From contig NC_090736.1 in NCBI RefSeq assembly GCF_036898095.1, forward strand, positions 10,465,395 to 10,529,394: a stretch of DNA of 64,000 nt, in the 5' to 3' direction. Position numbers and translations under genes: made by a program. Every line of letters starts with the position of its first letter. Position 1 is the first letter of the stretch. The DNA is from Palaemon carinicauda. Lineage: Eukaryota; Arthropoda; Malacostraca; Decapoda; Palaemonidae. Below the pieces are notes generated by a model, which saw nothing but the letters and a program-made list of their open reading frames with translations, was not told the DNA's origin and searched no databases. Positions 10,865 through 50,257 of this stretch are shown piece after piece.

Positions 10865-10883
10865 CTCTATCGTTACGATAGAG
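10865..10883 (+). promoter_or_regulatory. Conserved leader hairpin of element A
   Basis: CTCTATCGTTACGATAGAG is a perfect 8-bp stem with a 3-nt loop. It is unchanged in elements B (29971) and C (39306), although the flanking leaders have diverged, and in each it is followed by a purine run and CACGGTTTCAC.TTGCAG. The role is unknown. An RNA signal (packaging, initiation) or a protein site is possible. Confidence 0.6.
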
Positions 10884-11129
10884 AAAGAGAGAATCACGGT
10901 TTCACTTTGCAGAAAGAGTAAATCGATTTTGACGTTTTGTTCATTCTTCTTTCAAACTGAAGTGTTTTAGATACTAATTTAAAGGAACTTGTTAATTTTC
11001 AATTTCTTAGTCCTTTCAGTTTTTTCCTTTGGTCAAATAACCTGTTTATTGACGAAGGGTGAGTGGGCAATTCTCTTGTGTGTGACAAGAGAGAGAGAGA
11101 GAGACGGAGAGAGAGAGAGAAAGAGAGAA

Positions 11130-11330
11130 CGTTCCGATCTTTATTCTCGTCCCAAGTCTCTGTACAAGGAGTTTGGGAGCGAGTAACGTTGTTCTCGATT
11201 CAGTTTTTTACTCTCGTCCCAAGTCTCTGTACGGGGAGAGAGGATAAAACGTTTTTAGTTTTTATTCTCGTCCCAAGGCACTGTACGGTGAGAGATTGAA
11301 AACGTAGTCTTTAGTGAACTAGTGTTTAGT
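11130..11330 (+). repeat. Three degenerate leader repeats in element A
   Basis: Three iterations of TATTCTCGTCCCAAGTCTCT-like sequence followed by GTACGG.GAGAG and an AACGTTTT-like block, spaced about 60-70 bp. Related blocks occur in the leaders of B (about 30265-30370) and C (about 39595-39690). Confidence 0.6.
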
Positions 11331-11595
11331 CTCCTCCCCAGTCACTGATCCTTTTTAACTTTATATATTTCCGTTTTATTCGATATATATGTACAGTATA
11401 TGTTTATTGATTTTTGCATGTGTGTTTCATTTTGTACTAATGTGCTTACATTATACGACTCATTTCGCAATTATAACCTTTTGATGTAAGGGAGAATTGC
11501 GTGCTTCAGGTAGAAATCAGTTTTATTCATGCCTAATGTGAAATTATTGAAAAATACGATAACAGTGAAGTAAGTGCAAAAAAAAGAAAAAAAAC

Positions 11596-13178
11596 ATGTT
11601 CTGTGTTGCGGAGGGTTCGTTTGTTCGTGCTTGTCGCTCCCCTAGTCCGAGACCTCTTTCAGGCTCCCCTGCACCAGGGAGATGTAATGTCGTAGGACTT
11701 AAGGGGACGAGAGGCTTTAACCAACGTACAGACGTTCCCTCTTTGGTATCGGACGTTTCTCGTCAAGATCGCCCTTACCATAAGACGGGTGAGACTGTGT
11801 TCTCCTCGTCATCCGAAGACTTTTCGCAAAAGAAACCTTGGCGCAAGGTTTCTAGACCCTTGAAGCGAAAGTCAGTCCCTTCAGGACAGGTCCAGCGTCC
11901 TGGCTGTAGCCATTGGGACAGCTCTGACCCTTTGCAGTCGTCGGAAGACTGTTCGCCTATTAAACGCAAGCGTAACACGGGGTCCGAAGGTCGCGGTAAA
12001 GGCAATGTTTTGCCAACACAGACGTTACCGTCGTCTCGGCCCGTTCCGACTCCTGTTGATCCTAAATGGGTTGTCCTGCAGGACATGCAGACTAAGCTGG
12101 CCTCCCTTATGGAGAAGTATGACGTTGAGCAGGTTCACGATGAACTTTCGCTTTCGAGTCGCTGTTACGCTAAACGAGACTCTGGCCGTCAGCCGCCCAA
12201 ACGAGCATTTACTCGTCCGTTTGACGTTAGTGCTGACGTTTCTTGTACTTTGAAACGTGATGTCAGTAGTTTTTCACGTCAGTCACGTGACATGGATCCT
12301 CCCTCGCTGCAGTCTCGTGTTGACTTTCAGCCGCTGCCGCAGTCTCGTGTTGACGTTCAGCCGCTGCCGCCGCAGCCCCGACCTGACGTTCGCCGACCGG
12401 CTCAGTTGCCTCGACTTGACGTTGAGCGTCGAAGGTTGTTTTGCCTGCTCAGTCTATGCAGTCAAGGCAGTTCCGACGTGACGTCGAGCGTCAATCAACT
12501 TCAGTTGTTGTTGTTGGTCAGTCACAAGGATTTCAGTCCTTTCAGCAGCGGCGTGACGTCGCTTCCTCTACTGCTACTGCTGCTCCTTTGCTTGTTGACA
12601 TTGCCTGTCAAGCGTTGCCGCCGCGGCAGGTCTCTCCTTTTCATGAGACTCGGCAATTGTCGGACGAGGTTCCTTCAGATGAGGAAATTGCTGATCCTCT
12701 TCCTACTGATATTCCTTTGGGGACTTTGTCAGACGGAGAGGAGCCTAAAGCTGCTCAGCCCTCTATGGACTTTAAAAAAATCATGCTGATTTTTAAGGAT
12801 CTTTTTCCGGACCATTTTGTAACTGCTGCTCCTCGTTCGCCTTCGTCAGAGTTTACGCTAGGCCTAGCTACTTCGAAGCCGTCGTTTTCTAAGCTAGTGC
12901 TCTCTCGCTCTTCTAAGAGAGCTTTACGTTTGCTAGGCGACTGGTTGATCACCAGGAGGAGTTTGGGGGAGACAGCCTTTGCTTTCCCTCCTTTTAAACT
13001 GGCTTCTAGAGCGAGCGTCTGGTATGACACGGGAGAAGTTCTCGGCTTGGGAGTTCCTGCCTCTGCCCAGGGAGACTTCTCAAGCCTCATAGACTCTCCC
13101 CGTCGCCTGGCCATGAGACGCTCCAAGATTTTATGGACGGCTTCAGAGCTAGACCATCTCCTGTTAGGAGTTTTTTGA
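11596..13178 (+). pseudogene. Element A gag-like ORF, frameshifted
   Basis: The first frame starts at ATG 11596 and carries a Ser/Pro/Arg-rich N-terminus (CRSPSPRPLSGSP), a basic segment (SQKKPWRKVSRPLKRKS), a HWDSSD motif and a conserved PVDPKWVVLQDMQTKLASLM helix. Near 12440 the frame shifts. The continuation (to 13178) has DFKKIMLIFKDLFPD and GETAFAFPPFKLASR, the conserved end of this family's first protein. No zinc knuckle is present. The same blocks occur in elements B and C. DIRS ORF1 products are presumed nucleocapsid proteins, so the role here is by position and is not shown. Confidence 0.8.
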
Positions 13179-13277
13179 GCGTTTGAAGTTTTTATTTGTT
13201 GGATTGGTCCCTGGGAGCCTTAAGTAAGAAGGTCTCTCCAGCTATCAATGTATTGCTGTACAATTATATCATGCATG

Positions 13278-13383
13278 AACAAGGCTATCAGGGATGGCTC
13301 CAATGATCTAACAGCCACGTTCACTGCAGGAACAAGGCTATCAGGGATGGCTCCAATGATCTGGCAGCCACGTTCACTGCAGG
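13278..13383 (+). repeat. 53-bp tandem duplication in element A
   Basis: AACAAGGCTATCAGGGATGG...GTTCACTGCAGG occurs twice with period 53 and two substitutions (ATCTAACAG versus ATCTGGCAG). As 53 is not a multiple of three it breaks the RT frame. Confidence 0.93.
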
Positions 13384-13427
13384 AGTACTTAAGATGTAAG
13401 TGCGCTCATGTGTTCATTGTCAAGACA

Positions 13428-13960
13428 AACTTCACGATGAAGACTACCAAATCTGTCTTGGCAGCAGTAAGGGAAGGCGACTGGATGGTCTCTCTCGACC
13501 TTCAGGATGCATACTTCCACATCCCGATTCATCCAAACTTTCAACAACATATGAGGTTTGTGGACGGGAAAGTAATGTACTGTACCAATGTCGAGCACTG
13601 TACTTCGGCCTCATTCCTGCTCCTCTTGTTTTTACAAGGCCCTTGCAAAATGTAGCAAGCTTTCTACATTTTTTGAGGATTCAGAGCCTCCCTTTATTTT
13701 GACGACTGGCTAATCAGGGCGTCGTCATTATATCGCTGTCTGGAGAGCCTCTAATGGACATTAGACCTAACCAAGGAGCTAGGTCTCATAGTGAACGTAG
13801 AGAAGTCGTAACTTACAGTACCCCATCCCAGACTATTCTTTATTTGGGAATGGAGATACAGTGTCTGATTTTTCGGGCCTTTTCGTCTCCCACAAGAATG
13901 GAACAAGCTCTGTTAAAAGTCCTTCACTTGCAAGAGAAAAACAGTTGCTCTGTAAGAGTT
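13428..13960 (+). pseudogene. Element A reverse transcriptase, frameshifted remnant
   Basis: VSLDLQDAYFHIPIHP at about 13486-13533 is the first catalytic-Asp block of DIRS-type RT. The frame then breaks, and the next blocks (LYFGLIPAPLVFTRPLQNVA, then YFDDWLI with the catalytic DD codons at 13701-13706) lie in other frames. The order and spacing of palm motifs are as in DIRS RTs. At least two frameshifts make it non-functional. Elements B and C lack this segment entirely. Confidence 0.85.
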
Positions 13961-14159
13961 TGAACTAGCCTCGTGGGAACTCTTTCATCGCTTGAGTAGT
14001 TTATATCTCTGGGGAGACTCAACCTATGCCCTCTCCAATTTCACCTAAACCATTGGAACAAGGAGAAGGGCTTAGAGAGTATCTCTTTCCCAATCTCCAA
14101 CTCAGTCTAGACATGTCTGACTTGGTGGGACAGCAACATCAGACTTCGAGAAGGTCTTT

Positions 14160-14385
14160 CTCTTGCGATCAAGAACCCAAACCATGTGTTGTATTCAGAT
14201 GCATCGGATTTGGGTTAGGGAGCTCCACTGGACAGTCTGGATTGCTCGGGTCTTTGATCCACGGATCAGAAGGAACTCCATTTAAGGCAAGTAACATCTC
14301 TCCTTTGGCGAGATTTGTGCAAGGAAAAATGAATGTCTTGGCGGACTGCCTCAGCAGAAGAGGACAAGTCATCTCCATGGAGTGG
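14160..14385 (+). pseudogene. Element A RNase H, internally deleted
   Basis: NHVLYSDASD (first catalytic Asp) and KELHLR (catalytic Glu region) lie in one frame. FVQGKMNVLADCLSRR (last Asp region) lies in another. Compared with element B, about 80 residues including the DNTTAL block are missing between them. Degraded and non-functional. Confidence 0.75.
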
Positions 14386-14389
14386 ACGT

Positions 14390-14740
14390 TGCATAAGACT
14401 GTGTGCGAGAAGCTATGGATGACATGGGGTCAACCCACCATAGATCTTTTTGCGACTTCTCTGACAAAGAGGCTCTCGACTTACTGCTTTCCAGTTCCAG
14501 ATCCAGAGGCAGCCCACATAGACGCTTTCCTGCTGGACTGGTCTCACCTGGACGTTTATGCCTTTCCACCTTTCAAGATCCTAAACAAGGTGCTGCAGAA
14601 GTTCACCTCTCACGAAGGGACCAGGTTGACATTGGTTGCTCCACTCTGGCCCGCGAGAGAGTGGTTCACAGAGGTACTTCTATGGCTGGTAGACGTTCCA
14701 AGAAGTCTGCCGTTACGGATGGATCTCTTGCGACAGCCAC
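14390..14740 (+). pseudogene. Element A DIRS methyltransferase-like domain
   Basis: WGQPTIDLFATSLTKRLSTY, then HIDAFLLDWSHLDVYAFPPF, then TLVAPLWPAREWF. Between RNase H and YR, DIRS elements carry a Dam-like N6-adenine methyltransferase domain. The YAFPPF block stands where the (D/N/A)PP(Y/F) catalytic motif of that family would be. The frame is open from about 14026 to the stop at 14811, so this segment is intact even though its neighbours are broken. The domain assignment rests on position and motif only. Confidence 0.65.
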
Positions 14741-14807
14741 GTAAAGAGATTTTATCAAAGCCTCCCCACGCTTCGTCTAACTGCCTTCAGACTATCGAAA
14801 GACTCTC

Positions 14808-15855
14808 TTGAGCTCGAGGGTTTTCGAAGGAGGCAGCTAGAGCGATCGCGAGGGCTAGAAGATCCTCTACCATCAGGATCTATCAGTCGAAATGGGAGGT
14901 ATTTAGAGACTGGTGCAAGTCCTCCTCTATTTCCTCTTCCAAGTGCCTCTGTAGCGCAGATTGTGAATTTTCTGCCTTATCTGAGAAACGGTCGCTCCCT
15001 CTCTGCATCCACCATTAAAGGCTACAGAAGCATGTTAGCTTCTGTTTTCAGGCATAAGGGTTTGGATCTTTTTAATAACAAAGATCTCCAAGACCTGCTT
15101 AAGTCTTTCGAGACTTCCAAGGAGCGTCATATTTCGACTCCTGCTTGGAACTTGGACGTGGTCCTACAGTTCCTTATGTCAGACAGGTTTGAACCATTAA
15201 ATTCAGCCTCCCTGAAGGATCTTACCCTCAAGACACTTTTTTTTGGTGAGCTTGGCTTCGGCTGAAAGGGTTAGTGAGATACATGCTTTTAGCAAGAACA
15301 TCGGTTTCTCCGCTAATAAAGCAGTATGCGCTCTTCAACTTGGTTTTTTTGGCCAAGAATGAACTTCCGTCTCGTCCTTGGCCTAAATCATTTGAAATCC
15401 CCAGTCTTTCTGAGATTGTGGGGAATGAAGTTGAAAGAGTGCTGTGCCCCGTTAGAGCTCTTAATTTTTGTTTATCCAGAACTAAACCGCGACGAGGTTG
15501 TTCAGAGGCTTTATGGTGCTCCGTTAAAAAGCCCTCTTTGCCTATGTCTAAGAATGCGTGGTCTTATTTTATTAGACTTTTGATTCGGGAGGCACACTCT
15601 CAATTAAGTGAGAAGTATCATAATTTACTTAAAGTCAAGGCTCATGAAGTTAGAGCGATAGCAACTTCTGTAGCGTTTAAGCAAAATAGACCTATTAAAA
15701 GTATTATGGACGCGACCTTTTGGAGAGGCAAGTCGGTTTTCGCTTTATATTACTTGAAAGATGTCCAGACTCTTTATGAGGACTGCTACACACTGGGACC
15801 ATTCGTAGCAGCGAGTGCAGTAGTGGGTGAAGGCTCTACCACTACATTCCCTTAA
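14808..15855 (+). pseudogene. Element A tyrosine recombinase, frameshifted
   Basis: The N-terminal core-binding part (ARAIARARRSSTIRIYQSKW) is in one frame. SLSASTIKGYRSMLASVFRH and LKSFETSKERHIS follow at 14963-15265. The catalytic segment at 15274-15855 has RALNFCLSRTKP, KAHEVRAIATSVAF (H-x-x-R box) and FALYYLKDVQ (nucleophilic Tyr). The first catalytic Arg region (SAERVSEIHAF) lies across the frameshift near 15265. All catalytic blocks survive in order. The break at 15240-15274 makes this copy a pseudogene. Confidence 0.88.
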
Positions 15856-16067
15856 TCCCAATATCCTTTTAATCTACTCTTGAAATTTTTAATCTTATTT
15901 TGGGTTGTACTGGAGACTAAGAAGTCTTTCGCAATCTTTTTGATTTGGCGGGTGGTCAAAATATTGTTTCTTGAGAGCGCCCAGATTAAGGGTATTGATG
16001 AGGTCCTGTTATAGGGGTGTTCACCCTGGTTATAGCAGATCCTGGGAGTCTTTCGGCATCCTAAGAG

Positions 16068-16169
16068 GATCGCTGGGCTTCATGAGGATAGCGGACTAAT
16101 GAGGCAGAGTAATAATCAGATCGCTGGGCTTCATGAGGATAGCGGACTAATGAGGCAGAGTAATAATCA
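16068..16169 (+). repeat. 51-bp tandem duplication near the 3' end of element A
   Basis: GATCGCTGGGCTTCATGAGG...GTAATAATCA is present twice in a row, apparently identical. The corresponding single-copy sequence in B and C is ATCGC.AGGCTC.GTAAGGA. Confidence 0.93.
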
Positions 16170-16295
16170 GAGTCTGCTTCCTTACCAGGTACCTATACTT
16201 AAGTCTGTTTTTTGAATAATTGTCAAAAACTCTTGAGCATATACGCCTTTATTGTATTAATACTGGTCTCTACCCACCACCATGGGTGTGAATCG

Positions 16296-16389
16296 GCTAT
16301 TATATATTCGCCGGCTAAGTTTAGTATTTAAAAATGATATTTTGATTATAAAATAAATTTTTGAATATACTTACCCGGTGAATATATAA
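16296..16389 (+). repeat. Element A internal complementary region (ICR)
   Basis: CTATTATATATTCGCCGGCT... is the reverse complement of the element's left end. It continues without break into ATTTTTGAATATACTTACCC..., the reverse complement of its right end. The two meet at TTTAAAAATGAT. This is the template for joining the ends into a circle in the DIRS replication model. Confidence 0.92.
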
Positions 16390-16433
16390 ATTAAAGGCCC
16401 TCCCTTCCTCCCCGATAGAGACCTAGGGGACTG

Positions 16434-16624
16434 AGAAGAACTGGAGATGTTTACAAGTATATGCGGTATCTGGCCGATAGTCGGCGCTGGTGGTCACACC
16501 CGCAACCTTCACGGCGATCGCTCGCGAGTTTTTGGAATCTGTCGAGCCGTCGGAGACGTCAGCTATTATATATTCACCGGGTAAGTATATTCAAAAATTT
16601 ATTTTATAATCAAAATATCATTTT
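16434..16624 (+). repeat. Element A right ITR
   Basis: Reverse complement of the left ITR through about 16580, followed by the end-specific GGGTAAGTATATTCAAAAAT and a TTATTTTATAA..ATCATTTT terminus that the left end lacks. Confidence 0.92.
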
Positions 16625-17317
16625 GTGACAAAAGGTAGGTGAAGATAGCTTACATTCTAACATAACCTTCAGTGTACTTTACTATAAATACTGTATGCCT
16701 TTAAACCTTTCTCCTATGTACATAACCCCAGCCTTGATCTATGGTATTACTGGCCTGATTGAATTGCCCCCTAACCCTCTCACAATCTGAAAGTTAAATT
16801 TGGTTCAAAACCATCAAATGATGTTTGGTATATGTCTTGTAAAATGACATGTATACCGGGCCACAGTATCGTGAAGTTGGGTGGGTAGCACATTTCTTTC
16901 TGTGACTGTGCACAGGTACCAGTTTTTATCTGTTGACCAAGCATTGATTAGGAATCAAATCATAGATCTCATGAATGCCAGCTCAGCTCTCTACAACAAT
17001 TTAAAGTTTACCAGAAGGGAAATATCAAATGTTATTCGACAGGTATGCATCCTATCCTAACCTAATCGCATCCAGCATGCAGTCTTCCATTCGGTCTGAA
17101 ACTGGAGAAGTTTGAGATTTCTGATATAATTGAATGAATTTGATTTAATATATTGCAACATCCTTTTTCTAATGATACCACCCACACCCAGTGGGAAACC
17201 ATTTCTATATCTAATGAGAATGCCTCCCCTCCCCGTGGAAGCCAAAATTTCTGTATGTGAAAGAACAAGAGTGAAAAATGGGGATATGCAATAACGTATT
17301 TTTTCCAACTTAACCTA
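16625..17317. other. Unassigned spacer
   Basis: No coding frame or repeat that I can support. Confidence 0.4.
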
Positions 17318-17545
17318 AAAGCGGGTTAGCACAGTTCGACAGACCAGTGTTTGAAGTAATGTTCGAAGGTGTGTACGGGGTATTTGGTTGTCGAATGGTT
17401 CTAAGAAAGTCTATTCATGTCTGACTTTTGTGGGTGGGGCTTCATTGTCCACAAACCTTATGCATTTGTGACTGACTCCACCTCTTCGAACTGTTTGACA
17501 AGCAAGTTCGACGAACCATTCGACCATGTAAACCCCACTTAAGGG
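17318..17545. mobile_element. MITE-like element, copy 2
   Basis: Same family as 7738-7968: GGGTTAGCACAGTTCGACAG at the left, GAACCATTCGACCATGTAAACC at the right, and the shared interior CTGACTTTTGTGGGTGGGGC. Confidence 0.7.
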
Positions 17546-17808
17546 TTTAAAGGTCACTCATTGGAAGCGGCAAAGGACAGTGACAATGCCCTTAGAGACT
17601 GGCTATACATAGATATGATCAGCACCCAATTCCAAGGTAGGATCAGGGAGGGCCAGGCAATAGCGGCTGCTAACTCTGCAGGTAGACTTATATGCTCCTC
17701 TAAACCTCGTGAGGTTGCTAATACTCCAAGACATTAAGCTTGAGTGGATCTAGAACCATAGTCTAGCAGATCACCAGGTAAGGACGTTTCTAATGGGCAA
17801 CCACTTAG
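17546..17808 (-). mobile_element. tRNA-derived SINE, copy 2 (diverged)
   Basis: Homologous over most of its length to 27405-27722 (AGACTGGC, GATCAGCA.CCAA, GGCCAGGCAAT.GC.GCTG, TCACCAGGTAAGGACGTT). On the - strand a box-B-like GGTTCTAGATCC lies at 17757-17746. Box A is degraded. Opposite in orientation to GBE1. Confidence 0.65.
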
Positions 17809-18187
17809 GATATGGAGTCATGCCTGATTTGGTTAGTTTATGGCTGGTATTCCCCCCCCCCCCTTTGTCGCTTATAGTTGTTAGTGGTTGAATAAACATA
17901 TGATGAAAATTGATATATTATTTGTTGTAATCATATAAGTAAAAACTATAGAAAAAATGAATAAGTAAAAACTAAAAAAAAAAAAGTTAACTGTATTAAA
18001 TTTTTTTTCTTTTTTCAACATCTTGCTTCATGATGCTTAGTACATTTTTTTAGTTCTTAGTATTTCTCACGAAGGTTGTGCGTAATATCTAACGCAAAAT
18101 GGAAAGGAATGAATGAGTAGTAAATCTAGAAAGAAACCTCTAGGAGTTTCATGCCATCACCATAGAAAATAGGGCCAATGACACACA

Positions 18188-18282
18188 AACAAACTATTAT
18201 GTATCAGACAAACTATTATGTATCAGACAAACTATTATGTATCAGACAAACTATTATGTATCAGACAAACTATTATGTATCA
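18188..18282. repeat. 19-bp tandem repeat, 5 copies
   Basis: ACAAACTATTATGTATCAG repeated five times without change except at the last end. The interior of the repeat has no coding meaning. Confidence 0.95.
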
Positions 18283-19281
18283 AAAACTAAATGAGAAGAA
18301 CCATTGGTACAAGTGAGAAAAAGACCAATGTAGAAACATGCTATCACAATGCAAAGAAAGAAGTTTTAAAACTTGAAACAACCTGTAAGAGTACTGTATT
18401 TAATTTATCTCTCATTTCTGAATATTTTAAATAGAATAATAGTATCCCATATTGTTAAAAAAACATTAGGTGTCATTGTTGTAAGAATATCTAGGCTATG
18501 TAAATCTACTATTGTCTGCACCACGCAGATTACTGCCTGTGTGGATGCAACCTCTGATGGCCTATAGATTGGGGAAGAAACGAGGGAAGAGTGGAATTCT
18601 CTGAGATGGGTGGCACTGTCTTGATAGAAAACACATACACAAGTCAAAACATAAGTACAGCAATAATAATGCTAAATCTTTACCCATACGCCATCACAAA
18701 TAAAGTGTCAAAACCTCAATTTTAGGCTATGACACCATATCTTTACTTGTGAGGACTTTTCGTGTGCACCCTTCACTTAATTAAATTAAGCTAAGATATA
18801 GTACAGTATTCGTATTCATTGGACATCTTTTTATCTCTGAATGGCACACATATAAAGTTCTGCCATAAGAAAGATTTTTTGCGAGAAATTAAATTTTCAC
18901 CCTACGGCATAGGCCATTGCCCGGTTCTATAGCCAACAGACTAAGAAGAGACATTAAAAGGGAAGTGTTTAGTTTATTCAGTGTTGCTCAATGTATAGAG
19001 AAAGATGAAAATGAGTGAGGATAGAATGTGCTAGTCTATTCTGAGTGTGTTGCCAAAAGGAAAATCTGTAACTAGAGAAAGGTTTCCAGCATTGGGTTGA
19101 TTAACTAATCTTAGAAGTGTCCTTTTTCCTGTTGTGGTAGTGTTGTATCTCAGCAAGCAATTAATACCTTGGTTTACCTACTATTTTTAATGCTAGTTTG
19201 ATTGTACCCTTGTCATAATTTTGTTATGTTTGAAATAGTATAGGCTAGTGTATTTTATATATTGTATTTTCTTCATTTCAG
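18283..19281. other. GBE1 intron, unassigned
   Basis: No gene or repeat seen. The end (TTGTATTTTCTTCATTTCAG) is a good polypyrimidine tract and acceptor for the exon at 19282. Confidence 0.5.
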
Positions 19282-19295
19282 GACATAGCAGCAGA

Positions 19296-47302
<28,007 letters not shown>

Positions 47303-48354
47303 GTATTATATCGTTTCGTTTGACAAATTTATTTAAGTGTGTTAATAGTCATGCATTTCTATCATTTCTGATATCACATTTTTACATAGTAGCTTTGCTC
47401 TCTTGTTCCATAACAGGAACGTTTTGGTAACCTTGTATTATGCAGAGTTAATTCACCAGTAATATTTATATCACTTTGTATAGTTAGTGTTAAGTAGTGA
47501 ATAAGATTATATTAATATGGTTTTCAATATTTTATCATGTGAAATCTCCTATCTTATGATCTACCAAGAGCAAAACATTCAATGATCATATATGAAAGTA
47601 ACTTGTTTTCACAGTTCACTTTCTGTTCATCAAAGTGATGTAGCTCCAAGTACCATAACTTTTTTTTTTCTCCAATTTCAATTCAATTGTCCCATGGTGT
47701 TCTCAATACAAAGAACAAAAGATTTTCTCGTACCTTCATTCTACATGAAATATAAGTCAACATAATGATTGTTGTTGTGCTATGAAGTAAGTATACTTTA
47801 TTGTACTTTTCTTTTATCAAAATCAGTAGAAATTGAGGTCTGTTTGATAACTTCTATATTGCCTGCTGATTGAGAAAACTTGTGCAGATAATGTTTTAAA
47901 GTTAAGACATCTCCAGTTACAAATCATTCAGGTATATGAGAGTTTAGATTTATAAAACATGGGTCTCTATACTATTTTATTATGATAATGATTATCCTTG
48001 ATTGTTTAGGCTAAAACATCCAGATTTTATAATGAATGTTTTCATATCAACTCTTTATGTTCTTATGCATATACAAACCTTTTGTCCTTTCAAACAAGAA
48101 TATGACTTCAGCGGCACTGAAATGCCCATTGAATGGTTAACAAGGTCAGTGACAGCTGACACGACATGGAAACCCCCCCACCTGCCTGCCACAAAATGGT
48201 CATTTTTCTGGCCACAACAGGTACAGAAGTACTCTAGCATCTCGCTCCTCTCTTGCCTTTTGCATCTTTTCTTATATTCATTTATGATCTGTTGTATATT
48301 TTGCTTTTTGGAGCATTTCTTTGTAAATGGGATCTCAACAAAAATTAAGCATGT
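47303..48354. other. GBE1 intron, one unexplained open stretch
   Basis: No further GBE1 exon is recognised. A stretch at about 48100-48225 is open on both strands (on - it reads CCGQKNDHFVAGRWGGFHVV and onward). I do not recognise it and give no function. Confidence 0.35.
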
Positions 48355-50060
48355 GGCAAAAGGAATTTTTTCCCTATGGAGATACAAACTTTCGAAACTC
48401 TGTGTTGTGTACGTTTGTGAAAGGGTTAACTATAAGTAGCCCCCTCCTCTTTGGAGTGTTGTTCTATCTCGCCTGATCAGGAATTCATATCATAGCTCAT
48501 TTTGCTTTTTGGTAGTTGATCTGCCTTGGGAGGAAATTACCTAATTCAGACCGAGTGTCGCTCTCACCTGCATGACCAATAGGGAGAATTATTCTTATGG
48601 TGGGTTCACCGACAGTGTTCCCCAGATGGTGATCTTTGTGTTGTTGTGTCGGTGAGTATGCCCATTGTAGTGGTTTGTGTTGCAGCTGAGGAAGTTGAGT
48701 TTCTTCCTCAGAGGGACTGCATTTGTTATCAGTCACAAAAACCGTGATTCCTTTGTGAAAAGAAAGAATAGTTGGCAAGGAGAAGTAAACTTCACCTTAT
48801 CTCCCCCTTCTCTACCAATCTCTTTTCTTTCCTCCATTCGTTTCATCAGATAATTTTTTCCATGAGAAGAAAGTCATTTGCTCCTCCAGGAGGGTGTGAT
48901 GGTACCTAGCCTCTAACTGGTACCTTTAGGGTCAGTCAAGCGAGTGTAAGCCGCTGTTGCAGTAACCGCTGTGCATGAGGAGGTGAGCACTGAGCAGTCT
49001 TGCTCTGACTGAACAACAGTACTGTAGGCTAAGAGAGGGTGGAGCCGTATACAGCCACCTTTCTTGTTGCTATCGTGATATGGAGGATTGTTCCTTACCC
49101 TGGCACGTGCTCTGTGCTGTACAGAACTCACCCACTGACTGTTACCTTTGGGGTTAGTTAGCGATCACGAGCTTTTAAAAAATAGCGACCCTGCATTGCT
49201 GGAAAAGCTTCAGTCAAAGAAAAAGAAGCCATTGTTAGCTTGATGTTACTTCTAATGCTGTTTCATAATTTTCCTATCTTGGACTGATCAATACCAGCAG
49301 TAGGCTGAAGTGAGTATTATTTATGTTATTCTTTTTGGCATTATGGGATTTAGCCAATGGAGCTGCTGACCTGTACCTGTTAGCGATTGTGAGCTTGGGG
49401 TAACATCTACCACTGTTCAACTTGATGCTGCTATGGAGTTTTTTCACTAATGGGTATCTTCTTGGTCAGTCAACAAGGTGAGACTGCTGTTTGTGGAGCA
49501 AATACCAACTTCTAGGTTTTTGAGATCAAGGATATGCTGTGTGAAGCTATTGCCCTCTTCTTCTTCCTCCCCTTCTAATGCTGACAATTCTTTTCAGAAT
49601 AAAAAGGAGGAGGCTGATCGCAAGAATTTCCGAGGGATTTCAAGCAATCTCTCCCCTCTTTCGAAGGAAGAACACAGTTCCCACCCAAAACCTGATCCCA
49701 TGCGGAGCAAAATACTGGGCCATGAGTCTAATAAAGCTGTGCTGGGTTGATCAATTATGTCAATGGGTGATCGGTCCCTCAAGGGGTTGATCAAGCGAGG
49801 CCGATGGTCTTTGGGCGATTTGACGAGGCTGACGGCACGTGGGGTGGATACCAATGATGTTACGAGCTAAATGATCAAGGAGCTTGAGCTTCCTTCTTCA
49901 CCATTTACCTGGACGATGGAGTATCTCTTTGCTCTCTTATTTTTCACAAAGTACTTAAGTATGTGAAAGAGACATTACTACTGCTCAGCACTGGCTCTGC
50001 ACTCAAGCTCGCAGTGTACTGTGTTAAGTCTGTCAGTGACTGGTCCCCGCTTTAGGCTTC
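48355..50060 (+). mobile_element. Relic of the older DIRS-like family, 5'/gag part (relic 5)
   Basis: It starts with an end-like GAATTTTTTCCCTATGGAG then ATACAAACTTT, followed by a leader and broken frames. Near 49555-49680 SSSPSNADNSFQNKKEEADR and KNFRGISSNLSPLSKEE occupy the place of the Ser-rich/basic block of relics 2 and 6 (LSKE/LSQE tail in all three). Assignment is by weak similarity. The 3' limit is approximate. Confidence 0.4.
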
Positions 50061-50257
50061 TAAACGTTGAGGCAAGCGGACTACGTGGAACGAGACCATT
50101 TGCAGTTTGAAATTCTAGATTGGACCAATCTCATCCCAGTTGAACACTTGCTGTGGTATAGAAGACATGGAATCTGTGAACTTTTTAAATTTCTACACAA
50201 ATTTCTTTGCTGCAATGACACCGGAGCTCTCACCCTCACCATGTCGCATAACACTAT

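Larger units (their letters stand above)
10488..16624 (+). mobile_element. DIRS-type tyrosine-recombinase retrotransposon, element A
   Basis: A DIRS element moves by reverse transcription and inserts with a tyrosine recombinase (YR) instead of an integrase. About 6.1 kb long with the full anatomy: left inverted terminal repeat (ITR, 10488-10680), leader, gag-like ORF, RT, RNase H, methyltransferase-like domain, YR, ICR (16296-16389) and right ITR (16434-16624). No target duplication is seen, as expected for YR insertion. ORFs are frameshifted and internally deleted (RNase H), and a 53-bp tandem duplication sits in the RT leader, so the copy is dead. It lies in the presumed GBE1 intron 1, in the gene's orientation. 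It is of a different subfamily from elements B and C: the ITR interiors differ but the extreme ends are alike. Confidence 0.94.

Noticed and set aside
18188..18282. Possible CRISPR or satellite with 19-bp units
   Set aside because: Only five direct copies without spacers. A simple tandem repeat.
48100..48225. A further GBE1 exon
   Set aside because: The encoded residues (EYDFSGTEMPIEWLTRS) do not match the block that must follow VKLG, and no proper acceptor in the right phase precedes it.
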